Origin: an uncultured Actinomycetes bacterium
GTDB lineage: Bacteria > Actinomycetota > Actinomycetes > S36-B12
Assembly (NCBI GenBank): GCA_937902285.1
Contig: CALGTB010000136.1
Span: 1-13,202, forward strand
Direction of reading: 5' to 3'
DNA length: 13,202 nucleotides
A model generated the notes under the pieces. The model saw only the letters and a program-made list of their open reading frames with translations. It was not told the origin of the DNA and did no database searches. Below, one piece after another: positions 1 to 7,080 of the stretch. Positions within the stretch are counted from its first letter, which is position 1. Each line of letters begins with the position of its first letter. Position numbers and translations under genes: made by a program.

Positions 1-631
1 CGCCGATCCGGGGTGCGGCGACGATCCACGCTGCGAGGTCGCGGACGTCGATGGTCTGCGTGGAGAGGGTCGGCGAGTCGGGGACGAGGACGGGGCCGTC
101 CCCGGCCAGGGCGAACCTCGCTGGCCAGTAGCCGACGCGGTCGCTGGTGTCCCCCGGCCCTCCGATCAGGCCGGCTCGGGCGACCAGAGCGCGCTCTCCC
201 AGAGCGTCGACCACGAGGTCCTCGCACGTGACCTTGGCCGACGCGTAGGTCTCGCCCGTCGCCGCTGCGCCGGGATCGAGGGGCGGGTGACGGTAGGCGG
301 ACTCGTCCTGCCCGGCCACGTCGTCGATGGCGTACACCGAGCAGGAGGACACGTACGTCCAGTGGGCGGCACGCTCCCCCAGCGCCGTCACTGCGCTGGC
401 CACGAGATCCGGCTGCCACGAGACGTCGACGACTGCGTCCCACTCGCCGACCTGGACCTCGGCGTAGGCGTCGGGGTCGGAACGGTCCACGGGGACAAAA
501 CGGACACCGGCGGGCGGATCCCCAGCTCCCCCGCGAGCCAGGCAGGTGACGTCGATCCCCAGGTGGCGCGCCTGCGCGGCCACCTCACGCCCGAGCCACG
601 CGGTGCCGCCCAGCACAAGAAGGTTCGTCAT
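1..631 (-). CDS. NAD(P)-dependent epimerase/dehydratase-like SDR, 3' end cut by the window edge
   Basis: The frame is open from an ATG at 631 to the left edge, giving 210 visible residues. The protein starts MTNLLVLGGTAWLG. GGTAWLG (residues 8–14) is the N-terminal nucleotide-binding glycine motif of extended short-chain dehydrogenases. VSSCSVY follows the central strand, and Y129-A-S-A-K133 is the YxxxK catalytic pair. These motifs in order support an NAD(P)-linked sugar-nucleotide epimerase/reductase-type enzyme in the cytoplasm; the substrate cannot be told. The start is supported because the Rossmann strand begins right at residue 3. The ribosome binding site is weak (AGGG about 7 nt upstream). 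The gene lies 78 nt downstream of the feoC-like gene on the same strand, with only a poor hairpin between them, so read-through from feo is possible. The C-terminal substrate-binding part lies outside the window. Confidence 0.85.
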   Translation of the reverse strand, partial: MTNLLVLGGTAWLGREVAAQARHLGIDVTCLARGGAGDPPAGVRFVPVDRSDPDAYAEVQVGEWDAVVDVSWQPDLVASAVTALGERAAHWTYVSSCSVYAIDDVAGQDESAYRHPPLDPGAAATGETYASAKVTCEDLVVDALGERALVARAGLIGGPGDTSDRVGYWPARFALAGDGPVLVPDSPTLSTQTIDVRDLAAWIVAAPRIG

Positions 632-666
632 GGCCCGACCCTAGGCGGAGACGTCAGGCACGACGC

Positions 667-690
667 TGGGTTCGCTGATGGCTCAACCCA
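667..690 (-). terminator. Weak hairpin between the feoC-like gene and the epimerase gene
   Basis: TGGGTT (667–672) pairs with AACCCA (685–690) around a 12-nt loop, 20 nt downstream of the feoC-like stop. There is no U-tract and the stem is only 6 bp, so this is at best a partial terminator of the feo operon. Confidence 0.25.
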
Positions 691-709
691 GGGGGCCCGC
701 TCCGGTCCG

Positions 710-985
710 TCACGGCGACGAGACCGGTGCCGGGCGGATGGTCACCGCGACCGGCCCTGGAGCCGCGGTGGTGGCACAGCCGCTGCCGGTGGGTGACCCG
801 CAGCCCGAGCAGCCGCCGGACGGGCACGCGGTCTTGAGGGACGGGCTGGTGGCCTTGCCGATCCGGAGCAGGTGCTCGACGGCCGCGTCGACGACATCCG
901 GATCGAGTCCGGTGCGCTGGGCGATCGCCCCGCGGGTGGTGGCCCCCTGCTCGATCGCCGACAGGGTGGCGCTCAGCGGGCTCAC
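710..985 (-). CDS. feoC: FeoC-like winged-helix protein with a four-cysteine motif
   Basis: This 91-residue protein starts at a GTG whose last two bases overlap the feoB stop (GTGA, 982–985). Residues 1–50 look like the small winged-helix domain of FeoC: a helix LSATLSAIEQ, then TTRGAIAQRTGLDPDVVDAAVEHLLRIG, which reads as a helix-turn-helix. Four cysteines follow at 54, 59, 62 and 70 (Cx4Cx2Cx7C). That is close to the Cys cluster of enterobacterial FeoC, which binds an iron–sulfur cluster. The tail (71–91) is Ala/Pro-rich and probably disordered. FeoC is a small cytoplasmic partner or regulator of the FeoB iron transporter. Its position as third gene after feoA and feoB supports the call. 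The frame continues upstream to 2035 as an antisense-type shadow of feoB; only the part after 985 is real. Confidence 0.8.
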   Translation of the reverse strand: MSPLSATLSAIEQGATTRGAIAQRTGLDPDVVDAAVEHLLRIGKATSPSLKTACPSGGCSGCGSPTGSGCATTAAPGPVAVTIRPAPVSSP

Positions 986-2919
986 CACAGCCGGGACCCG
1001 ATCTGGAAGATGGCCACGGCGGCGACCCACGCCACGGTGAGCTGCATGGCGACCCCGAAGACGGTCCACCGCATGCCGATCTCGCGACGCTGCGCCGCGA
1101 GCGTCGCGACGCAGGGCGTGTAGGCGAGCAGGAAGACGAGGAAGGCCCACACGGCCGCGTTCACGTGCCCGCCGGAGCTCTCGACGAAGTCGGCGCGGAT
1201 CGAGTCCCCGAGGGTTCCCGGAGGCTGGTCGACACCCGGCTCCTCCGCCGAGTAGGTCTGGGCCCACGAGGAGATGACGGCCTCCTTGGCGACGAAGCCG
1301 ACCATGAGAGCGCTCGTCGTCTCCCAGGAGCCGAACCCGGCGGGCTCGAAGACCGGCGCGATCACCTCGGCCGTGCGCGCATAGAGGCTGTCCTGCACCG
1401 GCACCTCGCCGAACGCGTAGCCCCCCGTGACAGGGATGGCCTGCAGCAGCCACACCACGGCAACCGTGGCCACGATGATGCCGGAGGCTGTGCGCAGGAA
1501 GCCCTGCAGCCGCAGCCACGTCACCGCAGCCGTCAGCCGCAGCGTCGGCCGCTGGTACGGGGGCAGGTCGATCACCAGCGGCTCGGAGCCCACGGACCGC
1601 CACAACGTCGACCGCAGCGCCAGTCCGATGACGACCACGAACACGATGCTGATGACGTAGAGCAGGAAGACGACCGTGCCCGCCTGCTCCGGGAAGAAGA
1701 TGGTCGCCACCAGCACGTAGACCGCCAGTCGCGCGCTGCACGAGGTGAACGGGACCAGCAGCGCAGTGAGGATGCGATGTCGGGCGTTGGGCAGGATCCG
1801 CGTCGCCGAGATGGCCGGAACGTTGCACCCGAAGCCGACGATGAGGGGAAGGAATGCCCGCCCCGGCAGCCCGATCGCCCGCATGAGCCGATCGGTCACG
1901 ACGGCGGCGCGAGCGAGGTAGCCACTGTCCTCTAGGAGGGCCAGCAGGCCGAACATGATCGCCATGAGGGGCACGAACGTGAGGAGCATGCCCACGCCGG
2001 CGATGAGCCCGTCGACGACGAGGCCCCGCACCCACGTGTCATCGAGCCCGGCGGCACCGAGGACGGCGACGGCAGTCGACGTCACCGGACCTGTGAAGAA
2101 CCAGTCGAGCGCATCCTGCAGTGGGGCCGCGACCGTCGTCGTCAGCTGGAAGACCGCCCACATCGCGGCAAGGAAGAGCAGCGGACCCATCACCGGCGAC
2201 AGGGCGACCCTGTCGATGCGATCGGACCACCTCGCTCTCATGCCGTCCGTGCGCACCACGGACGCGGAGACGACGGAGTCGATCCAGGCGAAGCGCTCAT
2301 CTGCCGCGGCGAACGTGTCCGAGGCCGTCGGCGCAGGTACCGGGACCGGAGGCGCACCGGCCAGCGTGCGATGCAGCTCACCCATGAGTGCCTGCCGCAC
2401 CTGCCCGTGCCGGGGGTCGACCATGACGACGGGCACGCCGATGAGTGCGGCCAGCGTCGACGTGCTGACGGCCAGGCCGTGCCGTTGGGCCAGGTCGCCC
2501 ATCGTCAGCGCGACGACCATGCGCTGGTCGGTCTCGCGCAGCTGGCGCACGAGGTACAGCGAGCGGGACAGGCGATCGGCATCGCCGACGACCACGACGA
2601 CATCGGGCCGCTCGCCCGGGTCCACGTCGACGAGAAGGGCACGGGTCAGGGCCTCGTCGGGCGAGAGCGGATCGAGGCTGTACGCCCCGGGGAGGTCGAC
2701 GAGCTCGAACGCGACGTCGTCGCCCTCCGTCAGGACTCCCCTGCCGACCTCCACCGTCGTGCCGGGCCAGTTGCCCACCTGCCGTCGAGCGCCCGTGAGC
2801 CGGTTGAAGAGGGTCGACTTCCCGACGTTCGGCGCACCGGCCAGGGCGACGATCGGCGTACCGGGAGGTGCCGCGACGTTCCCGGCCGCGCCATGGCAAC
2901 TGGGGCCTACCGAGGTCAC
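982..2919 (-). CDS. feoB: Ferrous iron transporter B (GTPase-coupled permease)
   Basis: FeoB (645 aa) imports Fe2+ across the cytoplasmic membrane. The N-terminal G domain shows G1 GAPNVGKST (28–36), the switch residues PGTT (52–55), G3 DLPG (75–78) and the downstream SLDPLSPDE. G4 reads T-M-G-D (139–142), with Thr where most FeoB proteins have Asn. A linker leads to a polytopic membrane domain carrying the family's conserved cysteine motifs GFGCNVPA, FTSCSARLAVY and AYTPCVAT. The length fits short actinobacterial FeoBs. The GTG start at 2919 overlaps the feoA stop as GTGA, and the stop overlaps the next GTG in the same way, so feoA–feoB–feoC is a translationally coupled operon. Iron control through the box upstream of feoA is inferred. 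Family and role are secure. Confidence 0.97.
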   Translation of the reverse strand: MTSVGPSCHGAAGNVAAPPGTPIVALAGAPNVGKSTLFNRLTGARRQVGNWPGTTVEVGRGVLTEGDDVAFELVDLPGAYSLDPLSPDEALTRALLVDVDPGERPDVVVVVGDADRLSRSLYLVRQLRETDQRMVVALTMGDLAQRHGLAVSTSTLAALIGVPVVMVDPRHGQVRQALMGELHRTLAGAPPVPVPAPTASDTFAAADERFAWIDSVVSASVVRTDGMRARWSDRIDRVALSPVMGPLLFLAAMWAVFQLTTTVAAPLQDALDWFFTGPVTSTAVAVLGAAGLDDTWVRGLVVDGLIAGVGMLLTFVPLMAIMFGLLALLEDSGYLARAAVVTDRLMRAIGLPGRAFLPLIVGFGCNVPAISATRILPNARHRILTALLVPFTSCSARLAVYVLVATIFFPEQAGTVVFLLYVISIVFVVVIGLALRSTLWRSVGSEPLVIDLPPYQRPTLRLTAAVTWLRLQGFLRTASGIIVATVAVVWLLQAIPVTGGYAFGEVPVQDSLYARTAEVIAPVFEPAGFGSWETTSALMVGFVAKEAVISSWAQTYSAEEPGVDQPPGTLGDSIRADFVESSGGHVNAAVWAFLVFLLAYTPCVATLAAQRREIGMRWTVFGVAMQLTVAWVAAVAIFQIGSRLW

Positions 2920-3173
2920 GGCTCCCCCGCCCCGGGTATGACGGGCAGCTGCCGAGCCGTGGCCGAGTCGAGCGCGATCCGCGAGTCGCGGACCGACACC
3001 ACCCTGGCTCCCCCAACGGATCGCTGCACGACGTGAACCGTCTCACCCGCGCGGATGCCCAGTTCGGCGAGCCGCAGCCGCTGCGTGAGGCCGACGGTCG
3101 GCTCCCCCAGCACGGCCGCGACGCCCACGCGCAGGTCGCGCACGGTGCGTGCGGGCTGCGAGGACGGCGTCAT
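2916..3173 (-). CDS. feoA: FeoA, SH3-like ferrous iron transport accessory protein
   Basis: This 85-residue protein belongs to the FeoA family of small SH3-like β-barrel proteins that assist FeoB on the cytoplasmic side. The segment LTQRLRLAELGIRAGETVHVVQRS is the typical FeoA 'RLxELGxxxGxxVxVV' core. RVVSVRDSRIALDSATARQLPV is the C-terminal barrel strand ending in the usual 'ALxxxxAxxIxV' pattern. It is the first gene of the feo operon and ends in a GTGA overlap with feoB. The ATG at 3173 is favoured over later starts because it gives normal family length and because a -10 element sits exactly 7 nt upstream. No ribosome binding site is visible, which agrees with a leaderless mRNA. Alternative names (a DtxR-type C-terminal domain alone) describe the same fold. 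Confidence 0.93.
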   Translation of the reverse strand: MTPSSQPARTVRDLRVGVAAVLGEPTVGLTQRLRLAELGIRAGETVHVVQRSVGGARVVSVRDSRIALDSATARQLPVIPGAGEP

Positions 3174-3179
3174 GCCCGC

Positions 3180-3208
3180 AGGCTAGCACGGCAGTTAGGG
3201 TTACCTAA
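3180..3208 (-). promoter_or_regulatory. Predicted feoA promoter giving a leaderless transcript
   Basis: On the minus strand, TTAGGT (3208–3203) and TAGCCT (3185–3180) are 17 nt apart. TAGCCT fits the actinobacterial TANNNT -10 pattern. Counting the last T of the -10 as position -7, +1 falls on base 3173, the A of the feoA ATG. The -35 is a poor match to TTGACA, as expected if the site is shaped by a repressor box. Confidence 0.55.
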
Positions 3209-3210
3209 CT
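3193..3210 (-). promoter_or_regulatory. DtxR/IdeR-type iron box upstream of feoA
   Basis: A perfect 7-bp inverted repeat, AGTTAGG-N4-CCTAACT, lies 19 nt before feoA. Read on the minus strand from 3208, TTAGGTAACCCTAAC matches 13 of the first 15 positions of the DtxR/IdeR consensus TTAGGTTAGCCTAACCTAA; the 3' end of the full consensus is not matched. The box covers the predicted -35, so iron-loaded repressor would block initiation. An MntR-type or other DtxR-family repressor is an alternative. Confidence 0.65.
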
Positions 3211-3236
3211 TCATGGGATCGGGTCCTGGACGAACG

Positions 3237-3270
3237 ATGGCCCCGTCCGACCGGAGTCGAACGGGGCCAT
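3237..3270 (-). terminator. Strong hairpin terminator after the SHOCT membrane protein
   Basis: ATGGCCCCGT (3237–3246) and ACGGGGCCAT (3261–3270) form a perfect 10-bp stem. Inside it, CGAC (3248–3251) pairs with GTCG (3256–3259) around a tetraloop. It begins 11 nt after the SHOCT gene's stop and lies before the feo promoter. There is no U-tract, which is common for high-GC actinobacterial terminators. It insulates feo from upstream transcription. Confidence 0.7.
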
Positions 3271-3281
3271 GCGCCGTGTCG

Positions 3282-3665
3282 CTATGCCGAGGCGAGCGCC
3301 TTGGCCTTGAGGGTGTCGAACTCCGCCTGGCTGATGGTGCCGGAGTCGAGCAGCGCCTTGGCGGACGCGATCTGATCCGTGGCCGACGCGGACGTGCCGG
3401 CAGCCTGCTGGATGTAGGCGCGCTGGGCGGCCTCAGCCTTCTCCATCTGGGCCTGGCGACGCTCCGACATGCTCTTGCCGCGGGCGATGAGGTAGACCAG
3501 CAGGGCGAGCGGGCCGAACAGGATGAGGGCGATGACCCAGATGGCCTTGGCCACGCCACCGAGGGTGTGATCGCTGAACAGGTCGATGACGACCATGAAG
3601 AAGATCATGAAGTACATGATCATGAAGAAGATCGTGATCAAGCTCCACAGAACATTGCCGTCCAT
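3282..3665 (-). CDS. Two-helix membrane protein with a C-terminal SHOCT domain
   Basis: This is a 127-residue protein. Two hydrophobic segments, about residues 4–28 (rich in Phe, Met and Ile) and 37–60 (WVIALILFGPLALLVYLI), form the short two-helix region seen in PLDc_N/superinfection-immunity-like small membrane proteins. A charged linker (MSERRQAQMEKAEAAQ) follows. The last 30 residues, ASAKALLDSGTISQAEFDTL, are a clear SHOCT (short C-terminal) domain, an oligomerisation-type module of unknown exact role. The start ATG has AAGGAG 4 nt upstream, a good ribosome binding site. The gene sits alone between the HAD phosphatase (42 nt upstream) and its own terminator. A TAGAGT hexamer at 3710–3705 could be its -10, but no convincing -35 is seen. 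Function unknown; the domain call is firm. Confidence 0.85.
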   Translation of the reverse strand: MDGNVLWSLITIFFMIMYFMIFFMVVIDLFSDHTLGGVAKAIWVIALILFGPLALLVYLIARGKSMSERRQAQMEKAEAAQRAYIQQAAGTSASATDQIASAKALLDSGTISQAEFDTLKAKALASA

Positions 3666-3707
3666 CTGGCTCCTTAGTCGTGGCCGCGAAATCGGCTCGA
3701 TGGGACT

Positions 3708-4133
3708 CTACCCGACCGCCTCCACGAGCTCTGCGGCGTAGCCCAGGGCGGCCAGGCGCTCGACGACGGTCGCATCGTCGTCGACGACGACGGCGACCTC
3801 GCCCGGCGGGCCGACCTGTCGTACGAGGTCCGCCTTGAGCACGGCCGCCGGCCGGCGATCGGCATCCGGTCGCAGGACGAGCCGAGGCGAGCCCATCCCG
3901 TGGCGCTGCAGCCAGGCCTCGGTGTCGGCACGGCAGCGCTCGGGCCGTCCCGACATGACGACGACCGTGTGCCGGGTCGACTCGTCGAGCAGCCGCTGCC
4001 GCCCCGCCTCGACCACCGGGTCGTCGCCGACGGCGGCGAAGAACGCGTCCCAGTCCTTGGGACGCCCGCTGACGTGATGCTCGCGATGGCGCGCGTCGGC
4101 GAGCACGCCGTCGATGTCGAAGACCGCTATCAC
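3708..4133 (-). CDS. Small HAD-family phosphatase (polynucleotide kinase 3'-phosphatase-like), coupled to gcvP
   Basis: This 141-residue protein starts at a GTG that overlaps the gcvP stop as GTGA (4130–4133). The HAD motifs are in order: motif I FDIDGV, with nucleophile D6 and acid D8; motif II MSGRP (S61); K100 as the motif III lysine; and motif IV DDD (118–120). KDWDAFF (26–32) and RPER..TEAWL (63–75) resemble the phosphatase domain of T4-type polynucleotide kinase and its stand-alone bacterial relatives. It therefore probably hydrolyses a phosphate monoester in the cytoplasm, on a nucleic acid end or a small metabolite; the substrate cannot be deduced. Coupling to gcvP means it would share the glycine-controlled transcript. 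An upstream in-frame extension to 4718 overlaps gcvP and is not real. Confidence 0.88.
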   Translation of the reverse strand: MIAVFDIDGVLADARHREHHVSGRPKDWDAFFAAVGDDPVVEAGRQRLLDESTRHTVVVMSGRPERCRADTEAWLQRHGMGSPRLVLRPDADRRPAAVLKADLVRQVGPPGEVAVVVDDDATVVERLAALGYAAELVEAVG

Positions 4134-7012
4134 GTGGAGGCGAGTTCCTCGGGCATCGGGCACGAGCAGATCAGGTTGCGGTCTCCGTAGGCGCCGTCGA
4201 TGCGGCGCACCGGTGGCCAGTACTTGTCCTGCCGCAGGCTGTCGACGGGGAACGCGGCGACCCGTGCCGGATACGCGTGGTCCCAGTCGCCGATGAGGCA
4301 GTCCGCCGTATGGGGAGCGTTGCGAAGGGGGCTGTCCTCCAGCGGCCACGTGCCGTCGGCGACCGCGTCGATCTCGCCCTTGATCGCGATCATCGCGTCG
4401 CAGAAGCGGTCGAGCTCGTACAGGCTCTCGCTCTCGGTCGGCTCCACCATGAGCGTTCCCGCCACGGGGAACGACATCGTCGGCGCATGGAAGCCGTAGT
4501 CGATCAGACGCTTGGCGATATCGTCGACCGTCACGCCCGTCGCGGCAGTGATGCCCCGCACGTCGAGGATGCACTCGTGCGCCACGAGTCCGTTGGCACC
4601 CGCGTAGAGCACCGGATAGTGCTCCGACAGCCGGGCGGCGATGTAGTTGGCCGACAGGATCGCCGTCTGGGTGGCCGCGAGGAGGCCATCGGGCCCCATC
4701 ATCCGGATGTAGGCCCACGGGATCGGCAGGATGCCCGCACTGCCCCAGGGTGCCCCGCTCACCGGGCCCACTCCCCCGTCAGCGTCGCCCCGGCCCAGGG
4801 GCCCGGCCTCGGGGCGCAGCGGATGCGAGGGCAGGAACGGCGCGAGGTGCGCGCGGACGGCCACGGGACCCACGCCCGGGCCGCCGCCCCCGTGCGGGAT
4901 GCAGAACGTCTTGTGCAGGTTCAGGTGCGACACGTCGGCGCCGAACCGTCCGGGCTTGGCGAGGCCGACCAGCGCGTTCAGGTTCGCGCCGTCGACGTAG
5001 ACCTGCCCTCCGGCATCGTGGACGAGGGCGCAGATGTCGGCGATCGCGGTCTCGAAGACCCCATGCGTCGACGGGTAGGTGACCATCAGGGCCGCCAGGT
5101 CGTCTGCATGCTCGGCGACCTTGGATCGCAGGTCGTCCAGGTCGACGTTGCCGTGCTCGTCGCAGGCGACCACGACGACGCGCATGCCTGCCATGACGGC
5201 GCTCGCCGCGTTGGTCCCGTGCGCACTGCTGGGGATCAGGCACACATCGCGATCGTGCCCGCCGGTCGAGCGGTGGAAGGCCCGGATGGCCAGCAGGCCC
5301 GCGAACTCGCCCTGCGAGCCCGCGTTGGGCTGCAGTGACACGGCGTCGTAGCCGGTGACCTCGACCAGCCATGCCTCGAGCGAGTCGATGAGCTCGCGGT
5401 ATCCGGTCGCCTGGTCGAGGGGTGCGAACGGGTGGATGCCCGCGAACTCCGGCCAGGTGATGGGCTCCATCTCCGTGGTGGCATTGAGCTTCATGGTGCA
5501 CGAGCCCAGCGGGATCATCGCCCGGTCCAGGGCGATGTCGCGGTCGCCCAGCCGCCGGATGTAGCGGAGCATCGACGTCTCGCTGCGATGGGCGGAGAAG
5601 ACCGGATGCGTGAGGAACGCGCTGGTGCGACGGGCCGCCAGCGGCACGCCGAGGTCGGCATCGGGCTCGACGTCGGCGAAGGCGAGCCCGCTCATCGCCG
5701 GGTTCACGCTGGCACAGGCACGCCACACCGCCTCCACGTCGGCCGGAGTGGTGACCTCGTCCGTGCTCGCGGAGACGGTGTCGGCATCGACAAGGCGCAG
5801 GTTGACGCCCTCCGCGAGAGCCGCGGCGACGACACGCTCGGCCCCGCCCGGAACGCTCCAGCGCACGGTGTCGAAGAAGTCCGCACTGGTGAGGGCGCTG
5901 CCTGCGCGGCGGATGCCCGTGGCCAGCACCCGGGCCTGACGGTGCGCGCGCTCGGCGATCGCCGTCAGCCCGTCCGGACCGTGGTACGCCGCGTACATCG
6001 ACGAGATCACGGCGAGGAGCACCTGGGCGGTGCAGATGTTGCTCGTCGCCTTCTCGCGTCGGATGTGCTGCTCACGCGTCTGCAGGGCGAGCCGGTAGGC
6101 CGGTGCGCCGTCCGCGTCGACGCTCACGCCCACGAGCCGGCCGGGAAGCCCACGCTCGAGCCCCGCCCGCACGGACATGAAACCCGCATGGGGGCCGCCG
6201 AAGCCGAACGGCACGCCGAGCCGCTGTGCCGAGCCGACGACGACGTCGGCCCCCAGCTCGCCGGGCGGAGTGAGCAGGGTCAGGGACAGCAGGTCCGTGG
6301 TGACCAGTGCGAGGGCTTTGCGGGCGTGGGCTGCCTCGATCAGCGGACCGAGGTCGGGCACGCGGCCCGAGGTCCCCGGGTAGCTGATGAGGACCCCCGC
6401 GAAGTCCCCGTCGGGAAGGCCCTGCGTGAGGTCGGCGATCACCACGTCGACACCCAGGGGCTCGGCCCGGGTCTGCAGGACCGCGATGGTCTGGGGGTGG
6501 GTGTCGACGTCGACGAGGATGCTGTCGCTTCCCTTGCTCGTGCGCAGGGCGAGGCCCATCGCCTCGGCGGCCGCGGTCGGCTCGTCCAGCAGGGATGAGC
6601 CCGCGACCGGAAGCGCGGTGAGATCCTCGACGAGGGTCTGGAAGTTCAGCAGTGCCTCGAGCCGCCCCTGCGAGATCTCGGGCTGGTAGGGCGTGTAGGC
6701 CGTGTACCAGGCGGGGTTCTCAAGGATGTTGCGCGTGATGACGCCCGGGGTGTGGGTGCCGTAGTAGCCCAGCCCGATCATGCTGGTCGTCACCGTGTTC
6801 CGGTCGGCCATGGCCCGCAGCTCGGCGAGGGTCTCCGGCTCGCTCGCCGCCGCGGGGAGGTCGAGTCCCTCGTGCCAGCGGATCACCTCCGGCACCACCG
6901 CTGCCGTGAAGGCATCGAGATCGCCGTAGCCGAGCAGTTCCAGCATGCGGGCGCGGTCACGGGGGCTCGGGCCGATGTGCCGTGATGCGAAGGACGGGTC
7001 TGCTGCAGTCAT
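4130..7012 (-). CDS. gcvP: Glycine dehydrogenase (decarboxylating), P protein
   Basis: This 960-residue protein is the PLP-dependent P protein of the glycine cleavage system. It decarboxylates glycine and passes the aminomethyl group to the lipoyl arm of GcvH. Length matches single-chain GcvP (about 950–960 aa). The N-terminal half begins FASRHIGPS, includes TPYQPEISQGRLEALLNFQT, and the two homologous halves are both present. In the second half, LNLHKTF places the PLP lysine at K701, followed by the glycine-rich loop PHGGGGPG. The ATG at 7012 is chosen because GAGGTG lies 4 nt upstream and RHIGP falls at the usual place; an ATG at 7132 would translate through the riboswitch. The gene follows a tandem glycine riboswitch and is coupled to the HAD gene. 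gcvH is in another transcript unit 2.9 kb upstream, and gcvT is not in the window. Confidence 0.98.
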   Translation of the reverse strand: MTAADPSFASRHIGPSPRDRARMLELLGYGDLDAFTAAVVPEVIRWHEGLDLPAAASEPETLAELRAMADRNTVTTSMIGLGYYGTHTPGVITRNILENPAWYTAYTPYQPEISQGRLEALLNFQTLVEDLTALPVAGSSLLDEPTAAAEAMGLALRTSKGSDSILVDVDTHPQTIAVLQTRAEPLGVDVVIADLTQGLPDGDFAGVLISYPGTSGRVPDLGPLIEAAHARKALALVTTDLLSLTLLTPPGELGADVVVGSAQRLGVPFGFGGPHAGFMSVRAGLERGLPGRLVGVSVDADGAPAYRLALQTREQHIRREKATSNICTAQVLLAVISSMYAAYHGPDGLTAIAERAHRQARVLATGIRRAGSALTSADFFDTVRWSVPGGAERVVAAALAEGVNLRLVDADTVSASTDEVTTPADVEAVWRACASVNPAMSGLAFADVEPDADLGVPLAARRTSAFLTHPVFSAHRSETSMLRYIRRLGDRDIALDRAMIPLGSCTMKLNATTEMEPITWPEFAGIHPFAPLDQATGYRELIDSLEAWLVEVTGYDAVSLQPNAGSQGEFAGLLAIRAFHRSTGGHDRDVCLIPSSAHGTNAASAVMAGMRVVVVACDEHGNVDLDDLRSKVAEHADDLAALMVTYPSTHGVFETAIADICALVHDAGGQVYVDGANLNALVGLAKPGRFGADVSHLNLHKTFCIPHGGGGPGVGPVAVRAHLAPFLPSHPLRPEAGPLGRGDADGGVGPVSGAPWGSAGILPIPWAYIRMMGPDGLLAATQTAILSANYIAARLSEHYPVLYAGANGLVAHECILDVRGITAATGVTVDDIAKRLIDYGFHAPTMSFPVAGTLMVEPTESESLYELDRFCDAMIAIKGEIDAVADGTWPLEDSPLRNAPHTADCLIGDWDHAYPARVAAFPVDSLRQDKYWPPVRRIDGAYGDRNLICSCPMPEELAST

Positions 7013-7016
7013 GAGA

Positions 7017-7022
7017 CACCTC
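7017..7022 (-). promoter_or_regulatory. gcvP ribosome binding site with a complementary stretch in the riboswitch
   Basis: GAGGTG, 4 nt before the gcvP ATG, is the Shine–Dalgarno sequence that decides the start at 7012. The 10 bases 7022–7013 (GAGGTGTCTC) can pair along their whole length with GAGGCACCTC (7196–7187) at the start of aptamer 2, with one G·U pair. Confidence 0.75.
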
Positions 7023-7080
7023 GGTGGCGCGGGCATGCCGTGGGCATACGGGGCAGGCGGCCACGGTTGTGACCGCCACT

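Noticed and set aside
986..2035. Long in-frame upstream part of the feoC-like frame
   Set aside because: This is an out-of-frame shadow of feoB, rich in Arg, Gly and Ala. Real sequence starts at the GTG at 985 that overlaps the feoB stop.
3666..3707. Terminator or clear promoter between the HAD gene and the SHOCT gene
   Set aside because: Only a 4-bp GCCG/CGGC stem and an isolated TAGAGT hexamer without a -35 are seen, so neither is called.
4134..4718. Upstream extension of the HAD phosphatase
   Set aside because: It overlaps gcvP out of frame, and the HAD fold begins right at the GTG at 4133 (VIAVFDID).
5432..6598. 388-codon plus-strand open frame
   Set aside because: It lies antisense inside gcvP. 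Its composition is the Arg/Gly/Ala/Asp-rich shadow expected at 70% GC, and no domain is seen. The frames at 4277–5338, 1165–1935 and 1955–2941 are the same kind.
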